DNA of 64,000 bases from Tautonia plasticadhaerens (GTDB lineage Bacteria > Planctomycetota > Planctomycetia > Isosphaerales > Isosphaeraceae). The notes below the pieces were generated by a model. That model saw nothing but the letters and a program-made list of their open reading frames with translations. It made no database searches and was not told the origin of the DNA. Made by a program: the position numbers and the translations under genes. Positions 17,271 through 26,516 of this stretch are shown piece by piece (the stretch's first letter is position 1; each line of letters starts with the position of its first letter). The DNA is taken from positions 6,572,001 to 6,636,000 of the forward strand of contig NZ_CP036426.1 in the NCBI RefSeq assembly GCF_007752535.1, given 5' to 3'.

Positions 17271-18359
17271 CTAGTGTCCTGAGTCGGAAGTCCGTTCACA
17301 AACCCGCTTGATGCGTTTGAGGATCAGATCGGCGTCGGCGGTCCACACGAACGGCCTCGGCGAGGCGTTGTGGCGCTCCAGGTACTCCCGGATCGCCGCC
17401 TCCAACGCCGCCACGCTGCGGAACACCCCGCGTCGGATGCGCTTCTCGGTGATCTGGGCGAAGAACCTCTCCACCAGGTTCAGCCACGAACTGCTCGTCG
17501 GCGTGAAGTGGAGGTGATACTCCGGGTGCCGCAGGAACCACCGCTTCACCGCCGGCGTCTTGTGCGTCGCGTAGTTGTCCAGCACCAGGTGGATCTCCAC
17601 GCCCGGCCCCTTCGGCACACGGGCGTCGATCTCGTCGAGGAACTTGAGGAACTCCTGATGCCGGTGCCGGCGGTGGCACTTGCCGACGACCTCGCCGGTG
17701 GCGACGTTCAACGCCGCGAACAGCGAGGTGGTCTCGTTGCGGGCGGAGTCGTGCGTGTGCCGCTCGGCCTGCCCCGTCGTCATCGGCAACAGCGGCTGCG
17801 TGCGGTCCAATGCCTGCACCTGGCTCTTCTCGTCGACGCACGGCACGATGGCCCGCTCCGGCGGGCTCATGTAGAGGCCCACCACGTCGCGGACCTTCTC
17901 GACGAAGAACGGGTCGGTGGAGAGCTTGAAGGTCTCGGCCTTGTGCGGCTTCAGCCCGAAGGCCCGCCAGATGCGGCCGACGGTTGACTGCGACAGGCCG
18001 GCCTCCCTGGCCAGGCCGCGGGTGCTCCAGTGCGTAGCGTCCTTGGGCTTGGTCTCCAGCGTCCGGGTGACGACCCGCTCGACGTCGGCGTCGGTGATCG
18101 TGCGCGGGGCCCCGGGCCGCGGCTCGTCGGCCAGGCCCTCCAACCGTCGCTCGACGAACCGCCGCCGCCAGGTGCCGACGGTGGCCGTGCAGACGCGGAG
18201 CCGGGCGGCGACCTGCTTGTTCTCCAGGCCCTCGGCGCAGGCCAGGACGATCCGGGCCCGCTTGGCGAGCCGCTGGGTGCTCTTGGGTCGGCTCGCCCAG
18301 GTGGTCAGGGTCTGCCTCTCGTCGTCGCTCAGAGTCAGTACGGCCAGCGGTCGCGCCAT
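17271..18359 (-). CDS. IS630-family transposase
   Basis: A 362-residue protein. The paired HTH N-terminus (ENKQVAARLRVCTATVGTWRRRF and WSTRGLAREAGLSQSTVGRIWRAFGL) precedes the DDE domain with IVPCVDEKSQVQALDRTQP (Asp), IHLVLDNYATHKTPAVKRW (Asp) and SSSWLNLVERFFAQITEKRIRRG (Glu). The frame is complete and its stop overlaps the left target TA. Likely functional. Confidence 0.92.
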   Translation of the reverse strand: MARPLAVLTLSDDERQTLTTWASRPKSTQRLAKRARIVLACAEGLENKQVAARLRVCTATVGTWRRRFVERRLEGLADEPRPGAPRTITDADVERVVTRTLETKPKDATHWSTRGLAREAGLSQSTVGRIWRAFGLKPHKAETFKLSTDPFFVEKVRDVVGLYMSPPERAIVPCVDEKSQVQALDRTQPLLPMTTGQAERHTHDSARNETTSLFAALNVATGEVVGKCHRRHRHQEFLKFLDEIDARVPKGPGVEIHLVLDNYATHKTPAVKRWFLRHPEYHLHFTPTSSSWLNLVERFFAQITEKRIRRGVFRSVAALEAAIREYLERHNASPRPFVWTADADLILKRIKRVCERTSDSGH

Positions 18360-18439
18360 GTCGAATCTCCTTTGCGGAGACTCTACCGGGCGACCGGAGG
18401 TGGCGCAAGGTTATCCAGCGGATTTCAGACTCAGGACAC
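17274..18439 (-). mobile_element. IS630-family element inserted in the 3' end of the caspase-WD40 gene
   Basis: The terminal repeats are GTGTCCTGAGTCGGAAG at the left and, in complement, GTGTCCTGAGTCTGAAA at the right. Both are bounded by TA (17272-17273 and 18440-18441), the IS630/Tc1 target duplication. Confidence 0.85.
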
Positions 18440-21400
18440 TAGGTGGTCCCTCCGCCCACCTACTCGGGGCAGATCGTCCCCGGGCGCCGGGAGGGCGTCA
18501 GGGGTTGGCCCGAGCAAGCACCGGAGCAGACGCCGCGTCCTCAGGAAGCGTCCCCGGGTCGTGCTGGCTGGGGTTCCGAGCTGCGACACGAGCGATTGCA
18601 TCCTCAGTTGCCATCGGAGGGCCGCCCCCTCCAGACTCGCCACCGACGGCCTCCAGCCGCTGAGAGTCTGGACCCAGCCGCCGAGGAGGGCGAGCCCCGG
18701 CAGGGCCGCAGCCAGCAGTAGGGCTTGCGCCGGCCCGACGGTTACCGCGGCGGCCAGCCAGGCGATGAGGTCGAGCAGGACGGCGTAGATCCAGGCGCCC
18801 CTCTTCAAGACGGCGAGGGCCTCGGTCCACGGCACGAGGATCAGCCAGTGCAGGAACCAGAGCGAGGCGACGACCCAAATCGTCGCGATCCTCCACCCAG
18901 CCCCGGTCCCCATGGTCCCGCCGCCGCTGAGGACCGGGTCGGAGAGGGTCGGGCGGTAAGGGCGACCGGCAAAGTATTGTACCCACTCGCCCCGGGTAAG
19001 GTCGCGCCCCGTAGCTTCCCGGGCCACGGACAGGAGTTCATCCAGCCGCAGGGGCCAGAGCTTCGCCGGCCGGCGGAATTCGCTGGAAGTGCCCAGCCAA
19101 CGGCCGTCGGGGCTGAACGCCACGGCGTCGGCCGACCCGCCCTGCAGCTCGACGGGGACGGACATCCGACCGAAGCCGTTCATGTCCCATAACTGGGCCG
19201 TCTCCGCCAGGTCGCTGCCGACATACAGCCGCGTGCCGTCCGGGCTGAAGACGGGCTTCAATTGGCTCCCGAAGCGAACGGATGGTAATTCGACCACGGC
19301 GGCGGGGATGTCACGAGCGGCGAGGTCGCAGACGCGGGCGGCGCGGCGTCCCCCCAGGGCGAGCCAGTGACTGTCAGGGCTGAAGACCAGCCGGTCGATG
19401 TCGTCGTCGTTGTCATTGCTCAGGCGGACCAGGGTCATCGGCGGGCCGGGCCGGCCGTCGGGGTCAAGGGATCGGAGCTCGGCGACCTTCCGGAATTCCC
19501 GGGTGCTGGCCAGCCAGCGGCCGTTCGGGCTGAAGATCAGGGCGCCGGGCCCGACCCGGACGTCCGGGATGCTGGCTACGGGCCGCGAGATGCCGGTCGT
19601 CCCCATGTCCCAGAGGTCGGCCGGCCGGGAGCCGTCCCCGCTTGAGACGAGCCAGCGCCCGTCGGGGCTGAAGACGACGGCCTCGGCGGGCCGGCCCCCG
19701 CTCGGGATGATGCAACCCCCGGCCGGCCCATGATCCGTCAGGCTCCAGAACCGGCGGACGTTCAGTGTCGTGTTCAGGCTCGGCACACCCTCCAAGCGAC
19801 TCGTCACCAGGAACCGGCCGTCGCTGCTGAACATCGCAGAGGGGGGATAATCACCAGGGTTGGGGAGGGGGTAGGACACACTCGCCGATTCAAGCGCGTC
19901 CAGGTCATGGAGCCGGGGGCTCCCGGATGGATCGAGGCGCACGAAGAGCCAGCGGCCATCCGGGCTGATTTGAAACGGCGGGTCGAGGTCAACCTCGCCC
20001 CGGCCGCGAGCCCGGCCGACGACCCGGGGACCGGCCGGACCCCCGCGCCCCAGCGCCCAGAGCGTGACCGCTCCGCCGCGGGCGGAGGTCACCAGCCAGC
20101 GGCCTCCCCGGCCGAACTCCATGGCGACCAGACCTCCCGCGCCGTCGGGGAAGGCGACCGGCCCGGCGGCGATGTGGCGTGCCTCCAGATTCCAGAGCCG
20201 GGGCCCTTCGGCCCGGTCGGATGTGATGAGCCAGCGACCGTCCTCGCTGAAGCCGACGCGTACCGGCAACGTCGGGTCTTCCGAAGAGGTCCGCGGCCGG
20301 ACGCGACCCAGCGCGACGGGCGAGGCGACGAACTCTTTGGCATCGAGGTCCCAGAGGCGCAGCGCCGGGTCGCGGCTTCGCAGGGCCAGCCAGCGGCCGT
20401 CGGGACTGAAGGCAGCCGATTCCACGCCGCTCTCCAGGCCCTTCAGCTCGATCGGTGACAGGTCCCTCCCAGCCGAGGGGGACTCAGCGACGGAGGCCAG
20501 GTCGTGGAGCACGGCCGTGATGGCATCGCGACCGAACTCAACCAGCCAGCGGCCGTCGGGGCTGAAGGCCGCCCCGGTGGTGGAGCTGAACGTCGACACG
20601 GTGAGGCTGACGTCGGGGCCGCTCCTCAGGACGCGGAAGGGGCGAGGGGCGGAATCGACGTCCCAGAGCTCGAGCCGACCGCCGCCGACCAGCGCCAGCC
20701 AGCGGCCGTCGCGGCGGAATTCCGCCTGCTCGATCGCGACCAGGGCGTCCTCCGCCTTGCTCGTCAGGTTGGTGGGACCGGGCTTGAGCGGGTCGTCGGC
20801 CGTCAGATCCCAGAGCCGCGTCGATCGGTCCCCCCCCGTCACCAGCCAGTGGCCGTCGGGGCTCAGGGCGATCACCCCGCGACGCTGCGAGCCGGACCCG
20901 GGTGTTACGAGGTAGAGGCCCGGCAGGACGACGGGGCGGGATGCCGGCTCCTCGGCGAACAGCGGATACAGCGCGGCGAACTCGCCGGTGCCGGCGAGCA
21001 CGAGCCAGCGGCTGTTGCGGTCGAACCGCCAGTCGCTCACCCCGTCGCCGGGTCGCTCGAGCGGAATCCCCCGGGGCGCCTCGCCGTCGGTCCCCAGTTC
21101 CCAGAGCCGGGCCGTCCTCCTGCGGAACTCATTCCAACTGACGGTCACGAGCCAGCGCCCGTCGGGGCTGAAGGCGGCCGAGTCGGCTCTGACGTCGTGT
21201 GACAGGACGACCGGCCCGGCGGCGACCCCCCGCGGGCCCAGTGTCCAGAGCTCGAAGGCCGGTACGAAGCTGCCTTCGCCCGCGGTGACCAACCGGCGGC
21301 CGTCGGCGCTGAAGGCCAGGACCTGGCCGGGCCGGGTCCCGGTCACGGGCGCGGGCGCGGGGGGGGCGTCCCTGATGCCAGCGAGGTCCCAGAGCCGCAC

Positions 21401-24154
21401 GGGAGCGCCGCGCCCTCCCGTGGCAACCCACCGCCCTTCAGGACTGAAGGTCACGTCACCGACCGAGGTCTCGGGGACCTCCAGGACGATGGGGTCGGCG
21501 GCGGAGAACTCGTCGGCGCGACGCCAGAGTCGGGCTGTCCGGCCGTCGGCCGAGGAGGTGGCCAGCCAGTGGCCGTCGGGGCTGAAGGCCGCGGTGCCGA
21601 GGCCTGAGGCGTGGGCGCGGAGGGCCCGGCCGCCGAGGTTCCCCAGGGCCCGACGCAGGGCCTCCTCGGCGACCGGGGCGCGCGGCTCCCCGGCGGCCAG
21701 GGTCACGCGTAGAGCCTCCATCGCCAGCAGGGCGCTGCGTTGGGGGTGGCGATCGGGCTGCTCCTCGGCGCGGGCCGCCAGGTTGTTCGACAGGGAGAAC
21801 CGGGCGTCGCTCGCCTCGCGGATGGCGATCGTGGTCTGTTGCCGTGCCCGGTTGCGCTGCCACAGCGCCGCGGTGCTCAGGACGATCAGGCTGGCGATGA
21901 CAGCCAGCGCGATCCGGAGCCGGCGGCGGGCCTGCCGCTCGCGCAAGTTGGCGCTGCGGCGGATGAAGTCCGCCTCCCGCGCGTTGACCCAGGGCTCGGG
22001 CCCCGCCGCGATCGCCTGGGCCTGATCGAGCAGGGGGTGGTTGTGCCAGAGATAGAGGTCTCGGGCCTCCCCTGACTGCCGCTCCCACTCGCCGACGGCC
22101 TCGGTCAGCCGGGGCAGGAGGTCGAGGATCGGGCCGCGGGCCTGTGCGTCCTTGATCCAGTCATTGAGCCGATACCAGCCGCGGACCAGGGCGTCGTGCG
22201 CCGGCTCGTACACCGTGACGCCACGCCCGCCCGTGTCCTTCTCCTCGTCCCGCACGACCAGGCGCTGCGCCACCAGGAGGTCGGCCACCGAGTGGGCTCG
22301 GGCGGCCTCGGCCGAGTCGGCGTAGTCCAGGTCCGCCGCAGTGACCCGGCGTCGGGTGACCTCGACGCCGCGGGCGTCGACCATGCGGAGCACGACGCGG
22401 CGTAGTGTCGCCTGCTCGGCCCAGCCTAGGTCCTGGTACAGGTCGTTGGCCCGCGTGCTGACCGCCCCGCGCACCCCACCCAATTTATCCAGGTCAGCGA
22501 CCTTCAGCTCGCGGTCGCCGTCGTCGGCGCGGATGCGATCCATGTAAAGCTGGTCGAGCGTGAACGACAGGAGCGGGAGGACGCCCGGGCTCTGGTAGAA
22601 CTCGTTGATCAGGCGCTCGACCAATTCCTCGGGCACGAAGACGACCCGCTCGGCGGCCGGGGCCATGATGACCCGCCGCAATTCCTCGGGCAAGGGCGTG
22701 GCGACCTCGAACCGCGCTTCTGGCCAGTACCGCCCCAGTACCTCCGAGTCGACGAGCCGCCTCTCATAGTCGGAGAGGATCGTCAGGACGACCCGCAACC
22801 GCGCGGGGTGCCGCTCCAGGGCGCGCGCCAAACGGCGCAGGAAACGCTCCCGGACCTCCTCGGAGATCTGCGGCGCGAACAACTCCTCGCACTGGTCGAG
22901 GCACAGCAGGATCGAGCCGGGCGCGGTGAACGGGTCGCCCGCCAACGCCTCGGCCAAGGGGTCGTCCCCGCCCCCGGACTCGGCCACCGCCGCGACGATC
23001 GGCGCGGGGGCCCCAGCCAAGGCGGCGGCCAGGGCTTTCAGGGGAGCTGCGCCTGGGCGGATCGGGCCGAGGATGTGCCAGCCGCCGGCGTCGCCCAGTT
23101 GGGGGAGCAGGCCAGCCTTCACCAGGCTCGATTTGCCCGTGCCCGAGGCCCCGACGACCGCCGTCAGGGGCCAATCCAGCACTTGGGCCAGCAGCTCGGC
23201 CGTCGCCACCTCGCGGCCGCAGAACAGGTCCCGGTGCTCCGGTTCGTAGGGCCGCAGGCCGCGATACGGATTGGCCTGCTCGTTCAGCGGCGGCGCCGGC
23301 TCCAGGCATTTCGGGTCGAAGCCAGGCGCCTCGAAGACGTACTCCCCGACGCCGTGCCGGGCCGACAAGAGCCAGAGGTTGGGGGTCTGAGGCAGGGCGT
23401 CGTCGGCGAACTCCGGCTCAACCCGGTCGCGCACGTACTGGTAAAGGTCCGTCGCCGTGATCACGCCGCTCTTGACCGGGCGGCCGTCGGCCAGCGTGAG
23501 GAGGCGTTGGTCGGCAGCGCCACGGAGGCCCTCCAGCAGCGCGGCGGCGAAGGGCGAGTGCCCTTCGGGCGTGGACCCGCGGTCGCCGAAGACGCGTCGC
23601 GAGACGACGTCGCGGGCCCGCTGGTTGTACGAGGCGGAGGTTAGGACTTGCCAAGCCGGTGACCTCAGGAACCGTTCGTACCGCTCACGGTGCAGGACGC
23701 CCCCACGGGCGGGCACCAGGTCGCGCGTCGCCGACCAGCGAAAGCTGCCGGCGAAACAGCAATCGAGGACCGCCAGCAGGTGCCAGCACGGCAGGCCGAT
23801 CAGGGCCTCGTACAACTCCCCCATCGACAGGAAGGTCGAGACGTCGTCCGGGTCGCCGTCCTCCGGCACGAGGAACCCGTTCGGCCCGCGATCCCCGTCC
23901 TCGGCGAAGCCATGGCCGGCGAAGTAGAACATGAGCCGTCCGCCCTCGGGGGCGTCCCGGAGTCGCTCGACAAGCCAGGACCTGAGCCGCCCGAGGGTCA
24001 CGTCCTTGTCGAGCAGCTCCACGGAATATCCGTGATGGACCCGTAGCAGCTTCGCCAGGCACCGGGCGTCGCCGACGGCGGTCTGAAGCGGACGGACCTT
24101 CCGGTATTGATTGATCCCGACGATCAGGGCCAGGCGTCGTTCGACTCGGTCCAT
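18431..24154 (-). CDS. caspase - nSTAND ATPase - transmembrane - WD40 - membrane protein, 3' end replaced by IS630
   Basis: About 1,907 residues from ATG 24154 (MDRVERRLALIVGINQY). Domains: a C14 caspase (FYFAGHG His81, LDCCFAG Cys133), an nSTAND/AAA ATPase (ANPYRGLRPYEPEHRDLFCGRE linker, P-loop GASGTGKSSL, Walker B ILLCLDQCEELF, PGVLPLLSFTLDQLY), one TM segment (LRIALAVIASLIVLSTAALW), some 18 FSPDGRWL-type WD40 repeats, and a C-terminal region with about three TM segments (IATIWVVASLWFLHWLILV onward). The last codons and the TGA stop come from the IS630 terminal repeat, so the native C-terminus is altered. It is divergent from the caspase operon and paralogous to the gene at 37730. Predicted role: a membrane sensor that activates a protease on ligand binding. 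Confidence 0.85.
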   Translation of the reverse strand: MDRVERRLALIVGINQYRKVRPLQTAVGDARCLAKLLRVHHGYSVELLDKDVTLGRLRSWLVERLRDAPEGGRLMFYFAGHGFAEDGDRGPNGFLVPEDGDPDDVSTFLSMGELYEALIGLPCWHLLAVLDCCFAGSFRWSATRDLVPARGGVLHRERYERFLRSPAWQVLTSASYNQRARDVVSRRVFGDRGSTPEGHSPFAAALLEGLRGAADQRLLTLADGRPVKSGVITATDLYQYVRDRVEPEFADDALPQTPNLWLLSARHGVGEYVFEAPGFDPKCLEPAPPLNEQANPYRGLRPYEPEHRDLFCGREVATAELLAQVLDWPLTAVVGASGTGKSSLVKAGLLPQLGDAGGWHILGPIRPGAAPLKALAAALAGAPAPIVAAVAESGGGDDPLAEALAGDPFTAPGSILLCLDQCEELFAPQISEEVRERFLRRLARALERHPARLRVVLTILSDYERRLVDSEVLGRYWPEARFEVATPLPEELRRVIMAPAAERVVFVPEELVERLINEFYQSPGVLPLLSFTLDQLYMDRIRADDGDRELKVADLDKLGGVRGAVSTRANDLYQDLGWAEQATLRRVVLRMVDARGVEVTRRRVTAADLDYADSAEAARAHSVADLLVAQRLVVRDEEKDTGGRGVTVYEPAHDALVRGWYRLNDWIKDAQARGPILDLLPRLTEAVGEWERQSGEARDLYLWHNHPLLDQAQAIAAGPEPWVNAREADFIRRSANLRERQARRRLRIALAVIASLIVLSTAALWQRNRARQQTTIAIREASDARFSLSNNLAARAEEQPDRHPQRSALLAMEALRVTLAAGEPRAPVAEEALRRALGNLGGRALRAHASGLGTAAFSPDGHWLATSSADGRTARLWRRADEFSAADPIVLEVPETSVGDVTFSPEGRWVATGGRGAPVRLWDLAGIRDAPPAPAPVTGTRPGQVLAFSADGRRLVTAGEGSFVPAFELWTLGPRGVAAGPVVLSHDVRADSAAFSPDGRWLVTVSWNEFRRRTARLWELGTDGEAPRGIPLERPGDGVSDWRFDRNSRWLVLAGTGEFAALYPLFAEEPASRPVVLPGLYLVTPGSGSQRRGVIALSPDGHWLVTGGDRSTRLWDLTADDPLKPGPTNLTSKAEDALVAIEQAEFRRDGRWLALVGGGRLELWDVDSAPRPFRVLRSGPDVSLTVSTFSSTTGAAFSPDGRWLVEFGRDAITAVLHDLASVAESPSAGRDLSPIELKGLESGVESAAFSPDGRWLALRSRDPALRLWDLDAKEFVASPVALGRVRPRTSSEDPTLPVRVGFSEDGRWLITSDRAEGPRLWNLEARHIAAGPVAFPDGAGGLVAMEFGRGGRWLVTSARGGAVTLWALGRGGPAGPRVVGRARGRGEVDLDPPFQISPDGRWLFVRLDPSGSPRLHDLDALESASVSYPLPNPGDYPPSAMFSSDGRFLVTSRLEGVPSLNTTLNVRRFWSLTDHGPAGGCIIPSGGRPAEAVVFSPDGRWLVSSGDGSRPADLWDMGTTGISRPVASIPDVRVGPGALIFSPNGRWLASTREFRKVAELRSLDPDGRPGPPMTLVRLSNDNDDDIDRLVFSPDSHWLALGGRRAARVCDLAARDIPAAVVELPSVRFGSQLKPVFSPDGTRLYVGSDLAETAQLWDMNGFGRMSVPVELQGGSADAVAFSPDGRWLGTSSEFRRPAKLWPLRLDELLSVAREATGRDLTRGEWVQYFAGRPYRPTLSDPVLSGGGTMGTGAGWRIATIWVVASLWFLHWLILVPWTEALAVLKRGAWIYAVLLDLIAWLAAAVTVGPAQALLLAAALPGLALLGGWVQTLSGWRPSVASLEGAALRWQLRMQSLVSQLGTPASTTRGRFLRTRRLLRCLLGPTPDALPAPGDDLPRVGGRRDHLVS

Positions 24155-24584
24155 GGCGGCAGCCCCCCAATGCGGCCCACGTGGCGGACGCCGAGGATCA
24201 CGACGACCTTCAGCCGCTCGATCGGCGCGTAGCCACGCGACGATGCTCGGTCCGCCGCATCGATCAAGCATCCCCGCATCCTACCGCCCGCTGGGCGGCT
24301 TGCCAGTCTATCCAACCCCGTTTCGGTGAAATCGAGGCCTGTAGATGGACAGGTTAGGCCGACCTAAGAAGCCCTGACAAAACCTGAGTGGCCTCGCAGC
24401 TTTCCCAACATCGCCAGAGGTTTTGTCAGGGCTTCTAATGATCAAGTGAGTTTTAATAATATCCCATTCCTCTCTCCACTGAAAAGCGAGGTTCTGGTTT
24501 CCGACCTCGCCACCTCGGCGCGGACGCCGCAACTCTGCTTTTGCGCAAGCAACAATGAGGCTACTCGGCCAGAGGCCGAATTAG
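24155..24584. other. upstream region of the caspase-WD40 gene, contains a MITE
   Basis: No gene is visible. The MITE at 24368-24435 lies about 215 bases upstream of the caspase-WD40 start, in the likely promoter region. The 5-bp ATTAG at 24580-24584 is the left target copy of the IS1380 element. Confidence 0.5.
24368..24435. mobile_element. 68-bp MITE derived from the local IS5, TSD TAA
   Basis: The perfect inverted repeats GAAGCCCTGACAAAACC (24368-24384) and GGTTTTGTCAGGGCTTC (24419-24435) are identical to the ends of the IS5 at 10359-11265 and enclose only 34 bases. TAA flanks both sides (24365-24367 and 24436-24438), a TNA duplication like that of the full element. Confidence 0.9.
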
Positions 24585-26437
24585 CCCGAAAACAAGCGTA
24601 ATGTGAACCCGTGGTCCGGCAGATTGAGGCTCTGATCTGTGGACAGAACCTCTCCGAGCCGGGGCTTTTCCGCCCGGTTCCCGCCGCCTCTCGCTCTTGC
24701 TCTCCCGTGACCTCACCGCCTCTCGTCGGTTCGCTGCCCACACGGACCGGAGCATCCGGACTCCGGCTTCAAGCCATCGTGCCCTCAGCACAACCGGGCG
24801 CCGTGCAGCCGCTCCACCAGCCGCAGGAACACCCCCTGCCACGGGTTCCACGACAGCAGCCGGTAGATGATCCGCCGGCCCGCCCTCACGATCTGGCAGG
24901 GCACCTGGATCAACGCCACGCAGAACGTCGAGAACTCCATCCGCAGCAACGCCCGCTTCTCGGCACGGTACTTCTCCGACCATCGGCCCCCCTCGGGCAG
25001 CACCAGGGCGCTCCACGCCTTCAGGCTCCACGCCAGGCTCGCCATCACCATGTACGCCCAGTTGCTCACCAGGTCGCCCACCGGCATCGCCAATGCCTTG
25101 ACGCCTCCCTTCAGCTGGGCGATCAGGTTCTCCTGGTCGCACCGGTCGTTGGCCAGCAACACGATCTCGGAGGCCAGGGTCGTCCGGTCGTTGGTGATGT
25201 AGAAGAAGAACCGGTCCGGCTCGAACAGTCACAACTGCCCCTTCTCCACGATCAGCTTCTTGCGGAGCACGACCACCCGGTACGGCTTCTTGCAGGCGAC
25301 CGGGCGGTACTCGAACTCGGCCACCTCCTCGCCGATCAACTTCAGCGTGTCGTACTGCCGCTCGGAGACGATCCGCTCCTTGTGCCGCTGCCTGGCCTGG
25401 CGAGGTGCCGTCTTGATCGTGTACCCGGGCGGACGCTCCAGTTCGCTGTATTGCAGGTCGGGGAGCCTCTCGGCCAGGCCCTTGAGGTTGGCCATGGCGG
25501 CGATCCCGAAGAGGAACCGGATGCCGTCCCGGTCCCACCGGTCCAGACGTCTGGTCTGAGTGAAGTCGGTGTCCCTCCGGTACGTGATCTTGCGGAACCC
25601 CGCCAGTCGGCAGAGGGCTGCGGACTTGTCGAGGTAGACATCGGCCTGTTCGTGCGAGGGCCGGTTGCCGCTGCGGTTGACCAGGAACAGCGGCTCGGAG
25701 GTGTTGGCCAGCGAGACGACCAGCGGGTGGTAGCCCCACACCCCCTCGTACGAGATGTCCACCCCCTGCTTGCACCAGCCGCCGGTGGGGGCGATCGTCC
25801 CGTCGGCGTCGAGGAACGCCTCGTCGAAGAAGTCCTCGGGCTGTTCCTTCCAGGCCCGGATCCGGGCCTCGTTGAAGATGTCCATCAGCCGCTCGACGTC
25901 GGCCCCGGCGAAGCGGCGGCAGGAGTCGCCGGCGGTGGTCGGGTCGTGGATGCGTTCGACTCCCAGGGCGTCGAGGTAGACCTCGTCGTTACGCCGGACT
26001 TCGAGGTGCTCCAGGCGGCTGCCCCCCGCCAGGAGGTTGTAGGCGATGTTCAGGACGTGGTCGCTCTCGAAGTACGGCAGGTGCCGCTTGAGCAGGTGAA
26101 GGTCCTTGTCGATGTCCCGGACCAGCCCGAGTCTCTGTGCCAGGAGGTGCATCGCCCCGATGCCGCCCGGTGCGATCGCACGAGTCCGATCGGCGGTCTG
26201 GTAGCGGATATTGGAGGCGGTCATCATCGGCCAACGAGATTCGACGCCCGGCTTGTTCTCGATCCGGCGGGCGATTCGCCTCTTGCGTCGGTTCAACTGG
26301 CGGTGGACAGTGGCGTTCACTCGAAAACCTCCTGGGGGCGAACGGTCGAGGGGGTGAAGGACCTCGATTGTTCGCCAGAACCAGGGGGTTTTCGAGCTTC
26401 CCGTCTTCGACCAGCCTTGGATCACGCTTGGTTGAGG
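24585..26437 (-). mobile_element. IS1380-family insertion sequence, TSD ATTAG
   Basis: The left end CCCGAAAACAAGCGTAAT and the complement of the right end, CCTCAACCAAGCGTGAT, are imperfect inverted repeats. ATTAG is duplicated outside (24580-24584 and 26438-26442). The right end lies 79 bases before the start of the caspase operon at 26517. Confidence 0.75.
24785..26320 (-). pseudogene. IS1380-family transposase with an in-frame TGA
   Basis: GTG 26320 follows AGGAGG at a spacing of seven. The protein reads MMTASNIRYQTADRTRAIAPGGIGAMHLLAQRLGL, HVLNIAYNLLAGG, FLDADGTIAPTGGWCKQGVDISYEG, SLANTSEPLFLVNRSGNRPS, then stops at TGA 25229-25231 after EKGQL. The same frame resumes with LFEPDRFFFYITND and runs through RCDQENLIAQLKGGVKAL, the region of the catalytic Glu, to 24785. 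The truncated 363-residue product lacks that Glu, so the element is probably inactive on its own. Confidence 0.85.
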
Positions 26438-26516
26438 ATTAGTCAGCTGTTTGCAGGATGCTCGTTGGAGCTTATTCAGGGGATAATCGCGAGCATAGGC
26501 CGCGGCGAGGACGAAG

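Noticed and set aside
18900-21600. Regularly recurring short motifs as a CRISPR or tandem-repeat array
   Set aside because: They are the degenerate codons of FSPDGRWL in WD40 repeats, with no constant repeat or spacer.
25229-25231. TGA as selenocysteine
   Set aside because: Transposases do not use Sec and no SECIS-like hairpin was noticed; a nonsense mutation is simpler.
24561-25775. 404-residue minus frame over IS1380
   Set aside because: Gly/Ala/Arg/Pro shadow; the true IS1380 frame is the one with the in-frame TGA.
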